Shown here: piece after piece, positions 33,341 through 46,660 of the stretch
Layout of the letters: every line of letters starts with the position of its first letter
Position numbering within the stretch: the stretch's first letter is position 1
Source of the DNA: Sipunculus nudus
Lineage: Eukaryota; Annelida; Sipuncula; Golfingiida; Sipunculidae
Reading direction: 5' to 3'
Length of the DNA: 64,000 nucleotides
Assembly: GCA_026874595.1 (NCBI GenBank)
Contig: CM049318.1
Coordinates: 20,435,456-20,499,455, forward strand
The notes under the pieces: model-generated
Databases searched by the model: none
What the model was told of the DNA's origin: nothing
Seen by the model: the letters and a program-made list of their open reading frames with translations, nothing else
Made by a program: the position numbers and the translations under genes

Positions 33341-34290
33341 CCTTTAAAACTCCTTAAAGTCATAAATTTTATTTATAACAAGTGACCCATGGGTCATGAC
33401 GCTCAGCTGCCAAGCATGACCTGCGACATCATGGGCTGCAATTCACAACTTCTAGTAAAATTGTTGCAGAACCTATATGCCAATTTTGTTTAAACTTTCT
33501 ACATTGCCATAAATTCTTATCATATATGTCTGGTTAAAACATAGTGAATGATGGTCTGAGGCAAAATGTATGGTTGTTGAGCTATCAGGAACTAATCCCA
33601 CAGCTTGCTCGATACCTGTCAGTCTCAAAAGGAATACCACACAGGCCACATATAAGATCAAAATATAGCAAAAGATCAAGGAAATCCATGCAAGAATTGT
33701 GAAACGGGTGCTTCCATATTAATTTTTATTCAATACAAGCCAACTGTACTGAGCTTTCATAAATGATGGTCATATTTATTAAGAAATCTTTGACCCAATG
33801 CAAGATTACATTAATATACATCCCACTGCATTCACTTTAATAGTTCTTGAGATAAAATGTTCTAAAGGAATTTAAAGATGGCGTCCTGGTGGCCATATTG
33901 GATTTCTGACAGGTCGGAAATTGAACAACAAACATCCTCTAAAAGGGACCAAACATCATAAAAAAATCACAGAAACTGTCCTGGCAAAAGGATTTCTAAA
34001 ATGGCTACCTGGCAGACATAATGGTTTTATGACAAGTCACACATCCTCCAATAAGACACTAAACTTGTAGCAATTGCTTCAAAGAATGTAACAGTTATGA
34101 ATGTTCAAAACAATTCAAAAGGCATGATCAGGTTGGAGAGCTCTCATATCAGATTTATGAACATGCAAATGTAAAAATTGCAAGTCCAATTTGTTTTCAT
34201 TATCAGCTTGCTATTCAATGGGGTCAGCAGGGTAGGTAAACTGCAAAACCTAAAAGAAAAGAAATGCAGAAAGCATCACTAACAGTCTTG

Positions 34291-35660
34291 TAATCAAATA
34301 AAGCCATCCTAAATCCAGGTACAGACCCACATATTATCAGAACAAACACTTGCTGGTATATCTGATGATTTGTATAATAATATTCAGATATCTAGAAAAC
34401 TAAGTTTATTGCTATGATTCCATGATATAAACTGCAAAATGTTCCCATCATTTTATAAATCAGTAGCTAAACTTAACACTTAACTCTCATAGTCTTAATG
34501 CCTGGCCAAAGCATTCCGGCAACAGTGTTTTTGTTATGCACTAGTGATATATCCTTATCACTCCATGAGCTGATACAAAAGGGAGTCATATATCACAAGT
34601 GTCACTGACAATTATGGGCACATAGTGAGATGTACCAGTTGTGAGTGCCATATGGTTATATATATAGAGCCCCGTTTTTTCCGTTTTATAAAAAATTATT
34701 TTCCGTTTTAATAAAATCAAAATTCTGGAATTTTCCGTTTTATCTTTATATTTTATGTAATAAAATTGCTACATCTTCTTAAGAGTTAAAACTTTTAAAT
34801 CCAGATGATTAAATGGATAACATGTTCAATAAGCTGTTTAAAATATTTTAAATTAAATTACTGCTAACATTGATGCCATAGTTACTTTACGTATATTCAA
34901 AATTATACCTGGTCCTTCGCAAAAATGGTTCTTCGTCAGGCCCATACGTAAGTAATACAGCGCATGTGTTCACTGTAATCAAATAAAGCCATCCTAAATC
35001 CAGGTACAGACCCACATATTATCAGAACAAACACTTGCTGGTATATCTGATGATTTGTATAATAATATTCAGATATCTAGAAAACTAAGTTTATTGCTAT
35101 GATTCCATGATATAAACTGCAAAATGTTCCCATCATTTAATAAATCAGTAGCTAAACTTAACACTTAACTCTCATAGTCTTAATGCCTGGCCAAAGCATT
35201 CCGGCAACAGTGTTTTTGTTATGCACTAGTGATATATCCTTATCACTCCATGAGCTGATACAAAAGGGAGTCATATATCACAAGTGTCACTGACAATTAT
35301 GGGCACATAGTGAGATGTACCAGTTGTGAGTGCCATATGGTTATATATATAGAGCCCCGTTTTTTCCGTTTTATAAAAAATTATTTTCCGTTTTAATAAA
35401 ATCAAAATTCTGGAATTTTCCGTTTTATCTTTATATTTTATGTAATAAAATTGCTACATCTTCTTAAGAGTTAAAACTTTTAAATCCAGATGATTAAATG
35501 GATAACATGTTCAATAAGCTGTTTAAAATATTTTAAATTAAATAACTGCTAACATTGATGCCATAGTTACTTTACGTATATTCAAAATTATACCTGGTCC
35601 TTCGCAAAAATGGTTCTTCGTCAGGCCCATACGTAAGTAATACAGCGCATGTGTTCACTG
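34291..35660 (+). repeat. 685-bp near-perfect tandem duplication
   Basis: 34291-34975 is repeated at 34976-35660, same length, with only about two substitutions noticed (near 34440/35125 and 34861/35546). Each unit joins ~375 bp of copy A' to the first ~310 bp of a TIR element, so the duplication occurred after that insertion. The age must be recent, or it is an assembly artefact. Confidence 0.9.
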
Positions 35661-35986
35661 AATCGGCAAGAAAGTTCTCTGCTCCTTAGTGTCTGTGTTT
35701 TACCGTCTATCATTTCAAACATTTGAAACAAGTATGGTTATATTATATTCAAAGCTATTTCGCCTCTGAGACCCTATGACATGCGGTAATGCGCAGTTTG
35801 AAAGATTTTTTTAATAAGATATTGGGTGAGAATTTTTTAATTTGCAGTTTAAATCGGCTCTAAATTTGACTTTCCGTTGTATTCTGTGTATTTGATATAA
35901 TTCCGTTTTTGAACCCTAATTCCGTTTTTGAACCCTTATTCCATTTTTCCGTCCGTTTTTCCGTTAAAACAGAAAAAACGGGGCTC
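34666..35986. mobile_element. TIR element AGAGCCCCG…CGGGGCTCT, left end duplicated
   Basis: The left terminus AGAGCCCCGTTTTTTCCG occurs twice (34666 and 35351) because of the tandem duplication; the right terminus CGGGGCTCT ends at 35986. TATATA-type flanks lie on both sides. The original insertion was about 636 bp (35351-35986). It carries several ccgttttt words and no open frame. Confidence 0.65.
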
Positions 35987-37100
35987 TATATATACAAGAA
36001 AACAAGAAAAATAGAGATGGTCTACAAAATAAGTTATTGTGAACATCCCTGACCTATGACCTTGGCCTTTTGCCCACATATCAACTGGATTCTTTCTAAA
36101 TGATGGGCAACTACTAACCACTTACATCTGGCCGGGTGTAATTACTTGGCAACCAATGAGTGAATAACTTAGACCTGCAACCTTTAACCTCCTGACCAGC
36201 TGACTTCAAAATCAATTAGTTATTTCTTCATGCAAAAAGACCCATAAATATGAAGTTTGAATCAAATTCAGTGATGCACAGATGTGGCATATGTGAAAGA
36301 CTGAAGGTTTGGGTTGAACAGTTTCACTTGAAATATGTTCACAAGCATTTAGAACAATATTGTGACCTTGACCTTTGACCTCTTGAACTCAACATCAATA
36401 GGCTTCTTCTCCTATTGGTAGGTAAGCCATATTTGACAGATGGAAAGTATAGATTGAAAAGTTTGCTGAAAATGACTCCACGCAAGAAGAGGGTGCTGTG
36501 AACTTGACCTTTGACCTCAAAATCAACAGGTCTTTTCCCCTGTTGGCAGAGAAGCGATATCAGTGCTGAAAGGTTTGGAATGAAAGTTCTAGCTTGAAAT
36601 GTGTCCACAACCTTTTCAAAGAAGTGGATCCTGTGACCCTGACCTTTGACCTCGTGACCTCAACATCTATAGGATTCTTCTCCCACTTAGTAGGTGAGCT
36701 ATATGAGAAAGATCAAAGAATTGGGATGAAAGGTTTGGCTTAAAATGCATCCTGAGGCTTTTCAAAGAAGTTGGTTCTGTGACCTTGACCTTTGACCTTG
36801 TGACCTCAAAATAATTATGGTTCTTCCCCTGTTGGTAGGTGAGCTGTATGTGAAAGATGGAAGGTTTGGGATGTAAATTTTGGCTAAAAGAATTATTTCT
36901 GGGAGATGCAAACACACCCTATAACTTCGAGAATATAGGTCACAGTGACCTAATTTCAGGTTTGCAAGGAGATCTTTTTAGAACCCCTATGGTTACGATT
37001 TGTGCCCTGCTAACGGCCGGCCGGACAGACAGATGGAAGGACGCCGGACAAAGACCCATCGCTATAGCCCAGCATGACTGAAAGTCAGCTGAGCTAAAAA

Positions 37101-40100
37101 TCAGTTGTTAAGACGATCTTCATAAAAATTGTTTACCTCAATTTAGGACATGGCAACCTAATGTAATGATTATCTTAATCCAAACTGACAAATCAATATT
37201 TTAATCATTGTAAGAGAACAATATGGTGAGAAATATACCTGACACATAAGAAAAAATAAAGAAAACAATGGGAAATCTGTTTAACAAAGATTTATTCCTA
37301 AAACAAACAACCGTTATGTCAGGACAAAACATGGTAAACAAACTATCTGGACACATTCTGCAAACATGGCCTGTTATATCACAATTATCAAGCATACAAC
37401 AGTCTGTGTATAGCATCTCTGAGACCTGTTACATCTGTTTGTACATTTTAAATTTCTTTAAACAGTCTGACTTATGATGTACAAAACAAAGAAGCTTTGA
37501 TTTCCATTACGTCGGCATTCATGTTATTTTCCTACATTATACCTGAGGCACCAGGGTCTTATATCTTTACAACATGGAGGAGTTTTCTTGGGTTCCTTGT
37601 CTGACACTGTATCATGTCCTGTGCTGTAACATTTATTTACATACAAAATAAAGCCTGAATTGGCAGCTACTTTTCTGATCATGCCCTAATAAACAGATCT
37701 CTCAAAAAACATACAGGCTTAAGGATATGTTTTACGTCTCTGACGTACACTTTTACAAGATAAATTTCATGACCTGAAATATATTATCATCCAAATGCTC
37801 TTGCAAAGAGAATATGCAAATAAAGATAAAATTATAATCTCACATATATTTCTATCTGTATACAGATCATCCCTCTATTTGAAACAAAAAGGCTGAACCC
37901 TTTCCCTATGCAATTAAATAGGACATATAGTACAATTAAAATATGGTAAATTATAAATCTTTATACATTTCCTCTGGAACCATGCTAAGTTATACAAATA
38001 ATAACAGTGAACATTCTCTGAATTATATAAAACAGACTTTACCCCTTCCCATCATATCATTGTGTTGTCATACATACTTCTCCTGTTATTAAACTGATAA
38101 GACTCTTTCCCCAACAATGGACCATCCACAACACAGCTCCTGGCTGGACTTTCCGGCTTTGATTTTCATCTGGGTCAGCTTAAGGGGGCACTGTGGCACA
38201 GTAATTACTGAGTTCATAATATATTTCAGCTGTTCATTGCCAAGATAGGATTACATCCATATCTTAAAATATTCTATTTTCACTAACAACATACTATGAA
38301 TATTCAAGGAGCTTCTTCGACAGTTTTAGAATTACAAAATAAAAATATTTACATCACAACAAAGTAAAGCGAAAATAAAATGTAAAAATAGAAAGTCTCA
38401 TTAATCCTCTCCCTGGGGTATAAAATAAATAAAACTTAACTGAAACTTACAAATCATTGCATAAACTTGTAAATAAAATAACAAACAAAACATACATAAT
38501 TATTCACTTCCATCAGATCGATCACATTTAAAAAACTTTTCCCATACATTCCCAAGTTTTTCCCAAGGTTCAGTAAGACACCTAAATTGATATAATAGAA
38601 ATTGTTGCATCAAAATATATATAAATAATTTTTACACATTCCAATTATTGCTGTTACCAAAGGAAATTCTTTCACAAACATAACACTTTTTATTTACTTT
38701 ATCTAAGGAGAAGTCATGTGACTTGGACTGGCAAGAGTCCAGTCATGTGACACTATGGAAACAGTCATGGAGTGGAAGGTGCAAATGTCATGTGACTCCT
38801 AGCTGTGATCATGTGCTCCTACACTTTCTTTTTTTTTTATAGGGCTTTCCTTCATAGAGCTTTTTTTTCAATGCCTTGAAATGAGCATGCCGGTTTCACT
38901 CAGAAGGACAATTAACGATAAAACCATATTGTTATTACCGATTAATATTATCCTTGGTTGATTTTATCACAAAGCAAGCCATAACTTAGATCCAAAGTCT
39001 CTGTACATCAGGTATGACAATCGAGTGAAATATTCTTAGAAGCCGATACATCTGAAATATCTAATTAAAAGATAATACTAAAAAGTGCTTGACAAAACCA
39101 ATTACATACTTATTTAACATATTATATTAACAAGAGAGACTTACTAGTCTAATCTTTAAATAAGATGTCAATTGACACATATCCCCTGAGTAATAGTGTA
39201 ACTGCAATATCATTATTACTAAAGTTCAGATTCATACTGGATGTAGATACAAACATGATGCATATCATACAAGTCACCGAGTTCTGGCCTGGGATAAGAT
39301 TACAGATTCAAAACTGACATAACAATCAATCAGAGATGTTTCTTTGAATATTTAGCAACAGAATAACAACCATAAATATAACTCAAACAAAGACATGATG
39401 AAAAACAGAATGATAATTACATCAATTTTGTTAAAACAGTCCAGTTTCAGATGAATCTTTTTAAATACTAGTATATGACTGACTTACTGACCACTCCTGA
39501 AAGTTCTTGGAAGCTGTTGTGAAGCACATTTTTTATATCTCCAGCCTACCCCAAAACAGTTGTATTATATAAGTTATAACAGCTTTGATATATTAATTTG
39601 CACATGTTATAGTATAACAGATTGATAAATGCCTTCTTTCAATTCAATACAACCTTAAGTACATTTTTGCATAGTTACTTTTCTGATTTTCCACTGTTTT
39701 ATATATTATATTACATATATTTATACATTAATTATTTCCCACAGATTAGTTACATGTTTAATACTTTATGACTGAATCTTTTTGCAAAAAAAATTCTAAA
39801 ACTTGTGGAAATTGCATGGCATTGGATGAGCCTTTAATATATAGTAACCAACTCAGCAATGGTGTTTTGGCACATTTCAAATATAGGGAAATTTCATGAC
39901 ATTTATGTGACAGAAAATATAGGTTTTGATAATTATACTGTCAGATAAGGAAAATAAATGGGGGAATACATTAATTTCTGTCAATCCTAGTTGGAGGCAA
40001 ACTAGCTTAAAGTAATCTCAGAGCCACAGAGCATTAAGTAATCTGACACCCAATATGTATATACCGATAGTATTTTGAAAAGAAGCTCCTGAAAAATGAG

Positions 40101-40299
40101 GTAAAGGACATTCAATTCAGTTTTCCATGCATTTGCCACTCCAATGTCATTACCAAGAGTGGTAAAACTAGCGGTAAAGATGTCATAGTGTGTGATATCT
40201 ACCATTCAAATAACAAGGTGTCCCTATCCTATGAGGTATGGCATAAATTGGCTATGACTGTTTGAATTCCTGATTACTAATGCTAATTATCATAATTCA
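37101..40299 (-). other. Probable FBXL4 3' UTR and intergenic DNA
   Basis: Unique-looking AT-rich DNA downstream of the FBXL4 stop. Minus-strand AATAAA words occur near 38690 and 37630; which one ends the transcript cannot be told. No coding exon is recognised. Confidence 0.4.
38713..38816. promoter_or_regulatory. Cluster of GTCATGTGAC E-box words
   Basis: GTCATGTGAC at 38713-38722, 38742-38751 and 38787-38796, plus TCATGTGC at 38809-38816. CATGTG is an E-box; the TCATGTGA form resembles MiT/TFE sites. Located about 1.5 kb beyond the FBXL4 stop. Confidence 0.4.
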
Positions 40300-43200
40300 T
40301 TAACTGCCTGATGATTGGAAGCTGCGTTTCACTTGTACATGAGGAAACTGCTCGGCCCATGACTGTAGGTGTTGCCCATTTATCCCAGCACAGAATGATA
40401 CATCAAACATTCTCATATTTGGACAGTTCTCAAGGACTCTGAAAAATAAAGTAGTTATATTGATTAAAACCTCACATAATGACCAAATCTCTTTAATGAT
40501 CACCTCCAAATAATGACCACTTGTTCATGGTGCCAATTCTTTTTTTTGCTTTTTATATAAGACCTCACCTAGACAACCACCTCGAATATGTAACCACTTA
40601 ATCAAGGTCCCATTTTTTCAGATGCTCAACTTTCCAAGTAATTTTTCTTGATGCTACTAGGGCAAACAGTCACAAAAAAGTTTCAGTTATATTCTGGCTC
40701 ACTGTAGATGTACATGATGATGAAAATGGTATATTACTGACTTTTACTGTTATATTCGACACATTCGATTACTTATCACACCAGGATTATAAATAATTTT
40801 TGCCATGCTGGTCAAAATTGTTGGCCTCTTTCACAGCATCTTAAAGTGCTGGGCTCATGATCAAGAGGTCATGAGTTCGAATCCTGGTCAGACCCCAACC
40901 GTGCCAAGACCCTTAGGCAAGGTCCTAACCGCAAGTGTGCCTCTGTCCACCCAGCAGTAGAAATGGGTACCAGTAAATACTGGGAAGGTAACCTGAGATG
41001 GACTAGCGTCTTATCCAGGAGGAGTTTAACTCCTAAGTCACTTCACGCTACCGCAACCAGGATAAGCTCTGGCCCTGATGAGCCATTAGGCTCTGGTGTA
41101 AAAGCCCAGCAGACTTTACCTTTTTTTACCTTCACAGCATCTTAGTTGAAAGTCAGTGTTGGTTTAAGGAAGACCTAACCTAGACACAAACTCACCTGTT
41201 CACAAACTTGATTGGTTTATCAACAAGACGGCTCATCTTTTATTATGATATTAATACATGAAACCCAATGACTTGGCCTTGTGCAATAAACAAACTATGG
41301 TTGCAGACCTGACTTATGGGATGTGGAGAAATACACATTACAGATGGCTCAGCAATAGTACAATTAATCAGAACGACACCTTCATACTGTATACAATGCA
41401 AAGTTGCATAATGTTTTTGTAAACAAGTATAATGAATTTATCCTCTCTTCAAAATATCATGTAAATAGCAAAATATGGATATTTTGTCTTTCCCAGAGTA
41501 GGGACTTGAGGTGCTTATTCACTAATGGCTATCAATTGGACTTAGAGGAGCTTTATATTTTGTTTTGTTTATACAAAGTATTATGATTGAAACGGTAGGG
41601 GAACTGTTAAGCTATGATTTCTTGTATATGGAAAGCAGATCCCACATGCGGAATGCAGATAAAAATTGGTATTAACTATATCAATAAGGTGAGATTCCTT
41701 AGGCACGGATCCGGCATGAGGAATGCATATCTGGCAAAATGCATATCTGGTCAGTTCTGCATGGTATCCTGGAGCAAATCAGAGAAAATGTGCATCTTGC
41801 CGTGCTGGTACATATGAATTATCTCCCCACACATCCTGCATTCCTCATGCCGCATTCTGCATTCAGCACATAAGGAATCTTAGCTAATTATTCATGAAAG
41901 ACATCTAACCTCTGGGCTGTCCTAGCACTAACTCCCCGTGTTCCCAGGATGTCAAGCTGTTCCATCTTGGTACAGTACTGTGCTACTGCATCAAGATCTT
42001 GATCACTTAGAGATCTTAAAATACAAAAGGTCATGAAACACACATAAACTAGTAAAAAGTTCAAAGATAAACACAAAATATATTATAAAAGGTTTTTTTC
42101 TTATTAATTTTTTTTTTCTAAATGACTTTCATACAACTTTATCTTATATATCAATGTGAATTTACAGACTAAGTTTTATTACATAAATTGAGATAACCTG
42201 ACATACACTAAATCAACCAATGGAATCTGGCTTTATAGGAAAGAAGGAGAGAAATTATGGAAGTCAAATCAGTATTGGCCAAAAAATCTGCAAGGTTAAT
42301 GATATACAGAGTGAACAAATCACTAAATCAGCAAGAAGTGATGATATAACCAGGGTCAAAGTGCCAAGTGTATAAATAGTAAATGATGAAAAAGCATTAC
42401 ATTTAATGTCATAGAAAACTAAATGATATACAGTGAAATTTTAGCTAACACGACCAGCTGCGGGACTAGCCAAAAGTGGTTGTGTTCAGACTGGATGATC
42501 ATGTTAGTAGGAGGTTCTAATGATGATTGACATTGGTCCAAGACTAAAAGAAGTGGTCGTCTTAGCAGGTTGGTCCGGATAGCAGGATGGTCATCAGGCC
42601 AGATTTCACAGATTACGATACAGATTATGTCAGAGTCTACATTTAATAGAAAACAGAAAATTTACTTTAATGAGGCAAGACCAAGCCTAGTGGTTAAAGC
42701 AACTGACCTCAGAACAGAAAGTCCTCAGTTTGAATCCCACTAGACTCAGAGCCTCAAAGGGAAAATTGTGGAAATTTATTTTAAAACCTTGAAAATTGGC
42801 TTTAATATCTTAAGGACAGGCTATAACTTCTGAATTATTCCTTGCCCTATCCACATGAAACCAGGAAATAGAATTCATAAAAAATATTCCTATTTTGTTT
42901 ATCTTCATCATGATTAATTACACACCACTACCAACAGGCCCTGGGCCTATCCTTTGCTGAAGAAAAGGGAGCTGACATAACTAACCTGTTGGCTGTCATG
43001 AACAGCTTGCACAGCTGCCTGCATTTCTGTAGCAGTTCCACAATGGCTCCAGATTCTGAGAAAACCTTGGCACTGTAAATAGTAGGGAAACTAATGAAAA
43101 GACCTCTCTGTTCTAAACACTTCACATATAATAGCAATATGAATACACTGTCTAAAGGTCAGTATAATATAAACCAAAGGAAAAGGACTATCAAAATTAA

Positions 43201-46200
43201 ATGGGTATGTAACAAATTAAAGTTATCTTATTCGGTAGGTGTTTGTGTCCTTACCACCATCCAATGTCAAGTTCCTCCAGCATTGGGCAGCCATTTGCAA
43301 TTGCACGTATCCCTGTTCCAGTAATGCTTCGAGCCCTCCAAAGATCCAAACCTCTGAGATCTCTATTGATAAAAGACATCAAACATGTTGACTTGTTTTA
43401 TTCATAATAAAGTATATAGGAGTATATTAACAGACATAACATTTTGACAAATACTTCTCCAATATATTATTCTGATGCGGAGCTTCATACTCTCAACAGA
43501 CACACAAATAAAATTAAAACATGATAGTAATGAGGATCCTGATTGAGGAATAATGCAACATAATTGTAAGGGTACTGTTTGTAGGGAGAGACAACAAAAT
43601 TACAATACATCACACGTTGATAGATATTGAAAGTAAATGTATTACAGACTTCTGGTTATTACTGCATGGTTACCTGCAGTGGGCTCCGAGTTCAGCAGCA
43701 ACTTGATCGTAATTATTACAGCTAGTGCAGGAACCAAGATTCAAGTACTGTAAGTCTGGACAGGATCTATGGGAAAAAGAAGAGGTATAAAATCAACATT
43801 ACAGCAGACTTTCTATGTCCCTTTATTCATATTTATTTCAGGTATTGCAAATACTGTTAAATCAATGGGAATAAACACAAATCATGCAATCATAATATAA
43901 GCTTAAATTTACAATTTGCAGGCCCTGCATACCTATTAATTAATAATTATATAATAGAATCACATCTAGTCAATCAAAAAAATTATTAATTCATCACCTT
44001 ATTTCAAATACTTAAACCCAATCATATCTTATTTTTATCATGAAAATGGATAATACAGAGAATTTCTACCTCCAAAAAAGTTACCATTTTTTCTAATGTC
44101 CATTTATTATATTTTGTCTGTCAGCAGATTAACAAATCACTTCTTAACTAATTTTCATATAAGTTTTAGTGGGTTTGGACATGGGCCAGGTATAAGACAT
44201 TAAAATTTGGTGTGGATCAGACCAAGTAGATTTTTTTTTGCCTTGGCAGAAGTATGCTCTCTACTGGATGCCCCCTAGTTCCTAGTTCTGTAGTCTTTGG
44301 GACAGCAATCTTTGACACATTCAGAAATACGTATATGTTTGATAAAACATGATACAGCTTACCTAATTATTGCAACAATAGAGGGAAAATCAACAGCAGT
44401 GCGGTACAGGTTGAGATGGCGCAGTGAAGTTAGTTTAGTTAATTGTAGAAATCCTATATTGTCTATTTTTCTGTTACACCTGAGGTCCAATTCTGAAAAC
44501 ATAAAAACAAAATATTATTCAAATATCTATGGCACACAAAGAGGATCAGCTTTTATCATATTTCTCTCATATTTACAGAAAGGAGGTTTAGAAATGATAA
44601 CATGTCATTAATAATTTGCCTTGAATATACAGTGGAACCCCGAATTGCAACCACCCTTAAACTGTGACCACCACAGAAGTACAACCACTTTTCTTGGTCC
44701 CTTGTGTATGATCCAGGTAACTTAGAATTTCACAGTCTCCAAGGTCGTCTTCATTGTGGGGTTCCACTGTATAGATACACTGTATGTAACAACATATGAT
44801 TTAGTAGATATGACTGCTACAAACTGGCTACCTTCACAAATTTTATTCCATTTTCCTTAACCAGTAAACAGGGTCAATCTATTTTAGAGGTTCTTGTACA
44901 AAGAAAAATATGGCTCAAGTAGTAGTGTGATTGACAGGTCAGTGAGGTAATGAGTCCAATCTAAAACATTTTTTTTGGGTTTTATATTGTTTGTAATATA
45001 TTTTTATTTACAAATACAATATACCATGAGCATGACAATATGTGAGTGTTGTGTGGATTTACAAAAATATTCAGTGTGTGTGTAAGAGAAGAAGAGAGAG
45101 GGGGAGAGAGAGAGGGCTATATGAATTGGTGGCTGGCTTTCAGGTTTGCAAGTTAACATAAACAAGTGACCCATAGGTCATGACGCTCAGCCGACTGGCT
45201 TATTGACAATATGTCCTTGCACAGGCAACTGATTAAGATAATGTAGGTGGCATCATGGTTCAACCATATTAGCTGAAAGGAATCAAGACCATTAGCACAC
45301 CAAATTTGATGACAATCCATCCAGCTGTCCTGAGGAATCTGGCAATTTGTGTGTATTTTCCATTATTTCTGGGGTGCTCAAACAGGGCCTGTAACTCAAA
45401 TATTATAGGTTACAGTGACCTAAGTAAAAAAAAAGAAGATTCAAGGTTCAATAGGTAAGGTTTGTGCCCTGTTTGGTATATAATTTTCTATTATTCTGGG
45501 GGGTGTTTATAAGCCCCATTGCTTGGAAAATATGGGTAACAGAGACCTAATTTCATTTTTCCAAGAAGGCTTTTCATGGACCACCCTGGATGTCAAGTAA
45601 GGAGAATCTAGGACCAATGGTTACGATTTGTGCACTGTTAAAGAATTACCACAACATAAAAGGTCTCAAATAGAGAGCAAAAAAAATGTGTTAAAAATTG
45701 TAAAAAAAAATTGGTAGTGGCACCACCAGTGTACAGGAACTGATTAAACACTCCTTGTTCTTTATGCATGCAAAGAATCATGATGATCAATGCATTAGTT
45801 CTTCATATACTGGAGCTTTTGTATCAAGCTTTCAATTCTCTAGGGGTACCGCTGAGCCCCATAGCTTGGATGATATGGGTAACAGAGACCTAATTTAAGG
45901 TTTTCAATAAGATTTTCATGGACCTCCCTGGATGTCAGGTTAGAAGTTTCTAGGTTTAGTGGTTATGATTTGTGCCCTGTTAACAGATGACCACATCTAT
46001 AAAGGTTTAAAAAAATATAGAAAACAAGGGACCCATGGGTCACGGCGCTCAGCTGATTGTGATTGGACCATGAATGTTTCTCAATTGTGATACTATATCG
46101 AGTCGATAAAGCTTATGAATATTATGGACATGTTGGGCTATTATAAAGGAATGTAATGTGAGTAAATAATAAATGAAATAACCTGACTGATGGATTAATA

Positions 46201-46626
46201 GAGTAAAATATAGTGGTTTATTTTTTATATACATAGGAAGCAGTAATAAGCAGTAGCAGAATGATGAATAGGCTATTTGTTGAAGGATCTATAGTGTATG
46301 GAAGTCTGCAAGATTTCAATTTGACAGATATGATGTTATAATTTAATATGCTGATAAGGGGATTTATGAATTTGTTACTGTATGACACAATATCTCTTCA
46401 GTCTTGACAAAGTACATTATTTTGATGCCCACTATGTCTACATATTACACAATATTGACATAATTTCTGGTATGTACATAGGTACCTATGGACGAGTAGT
46501 TATACAAAATATTAAAGTATGAATATATCTGATTCATCTTGTTCTTGTTTACTGAGGCTGGCATTGGGATGGGGCTCAGAGAAGGGTACAGTGAGGGCAG
46601 CTATGAGGTGGATGTAGAGAGAAAAG

Positions 46627-46660
<34 letters not shown>

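Larger units (their letters stand above)
33376..37100 (+). mobile_element. Helentron-like repeat, copy A' (plus orientation)
   Basis: Starts AACAAGTGACCCATGGGTCA and ends in stem-loop AGTCAGCTGAGCTAAAAA after a GACAGACAGATGG tract at 37022-37036. It is the fuller inverted partner of copy A (9053-12586), with matching blocks 36.0-37.1 kb and 33.9-34.65 kb. It is interrupted by a TIR element and by the 685-bp tandem duplication. No transposase frame is seen. Confidence 0.65.

Noticed and set aside
42681-42755. Functional tRNA gene
   Set aside because: A- and B-box-like words are present, but I could not close an acceptor stem or full cloverleaf; more likely a SINE head.
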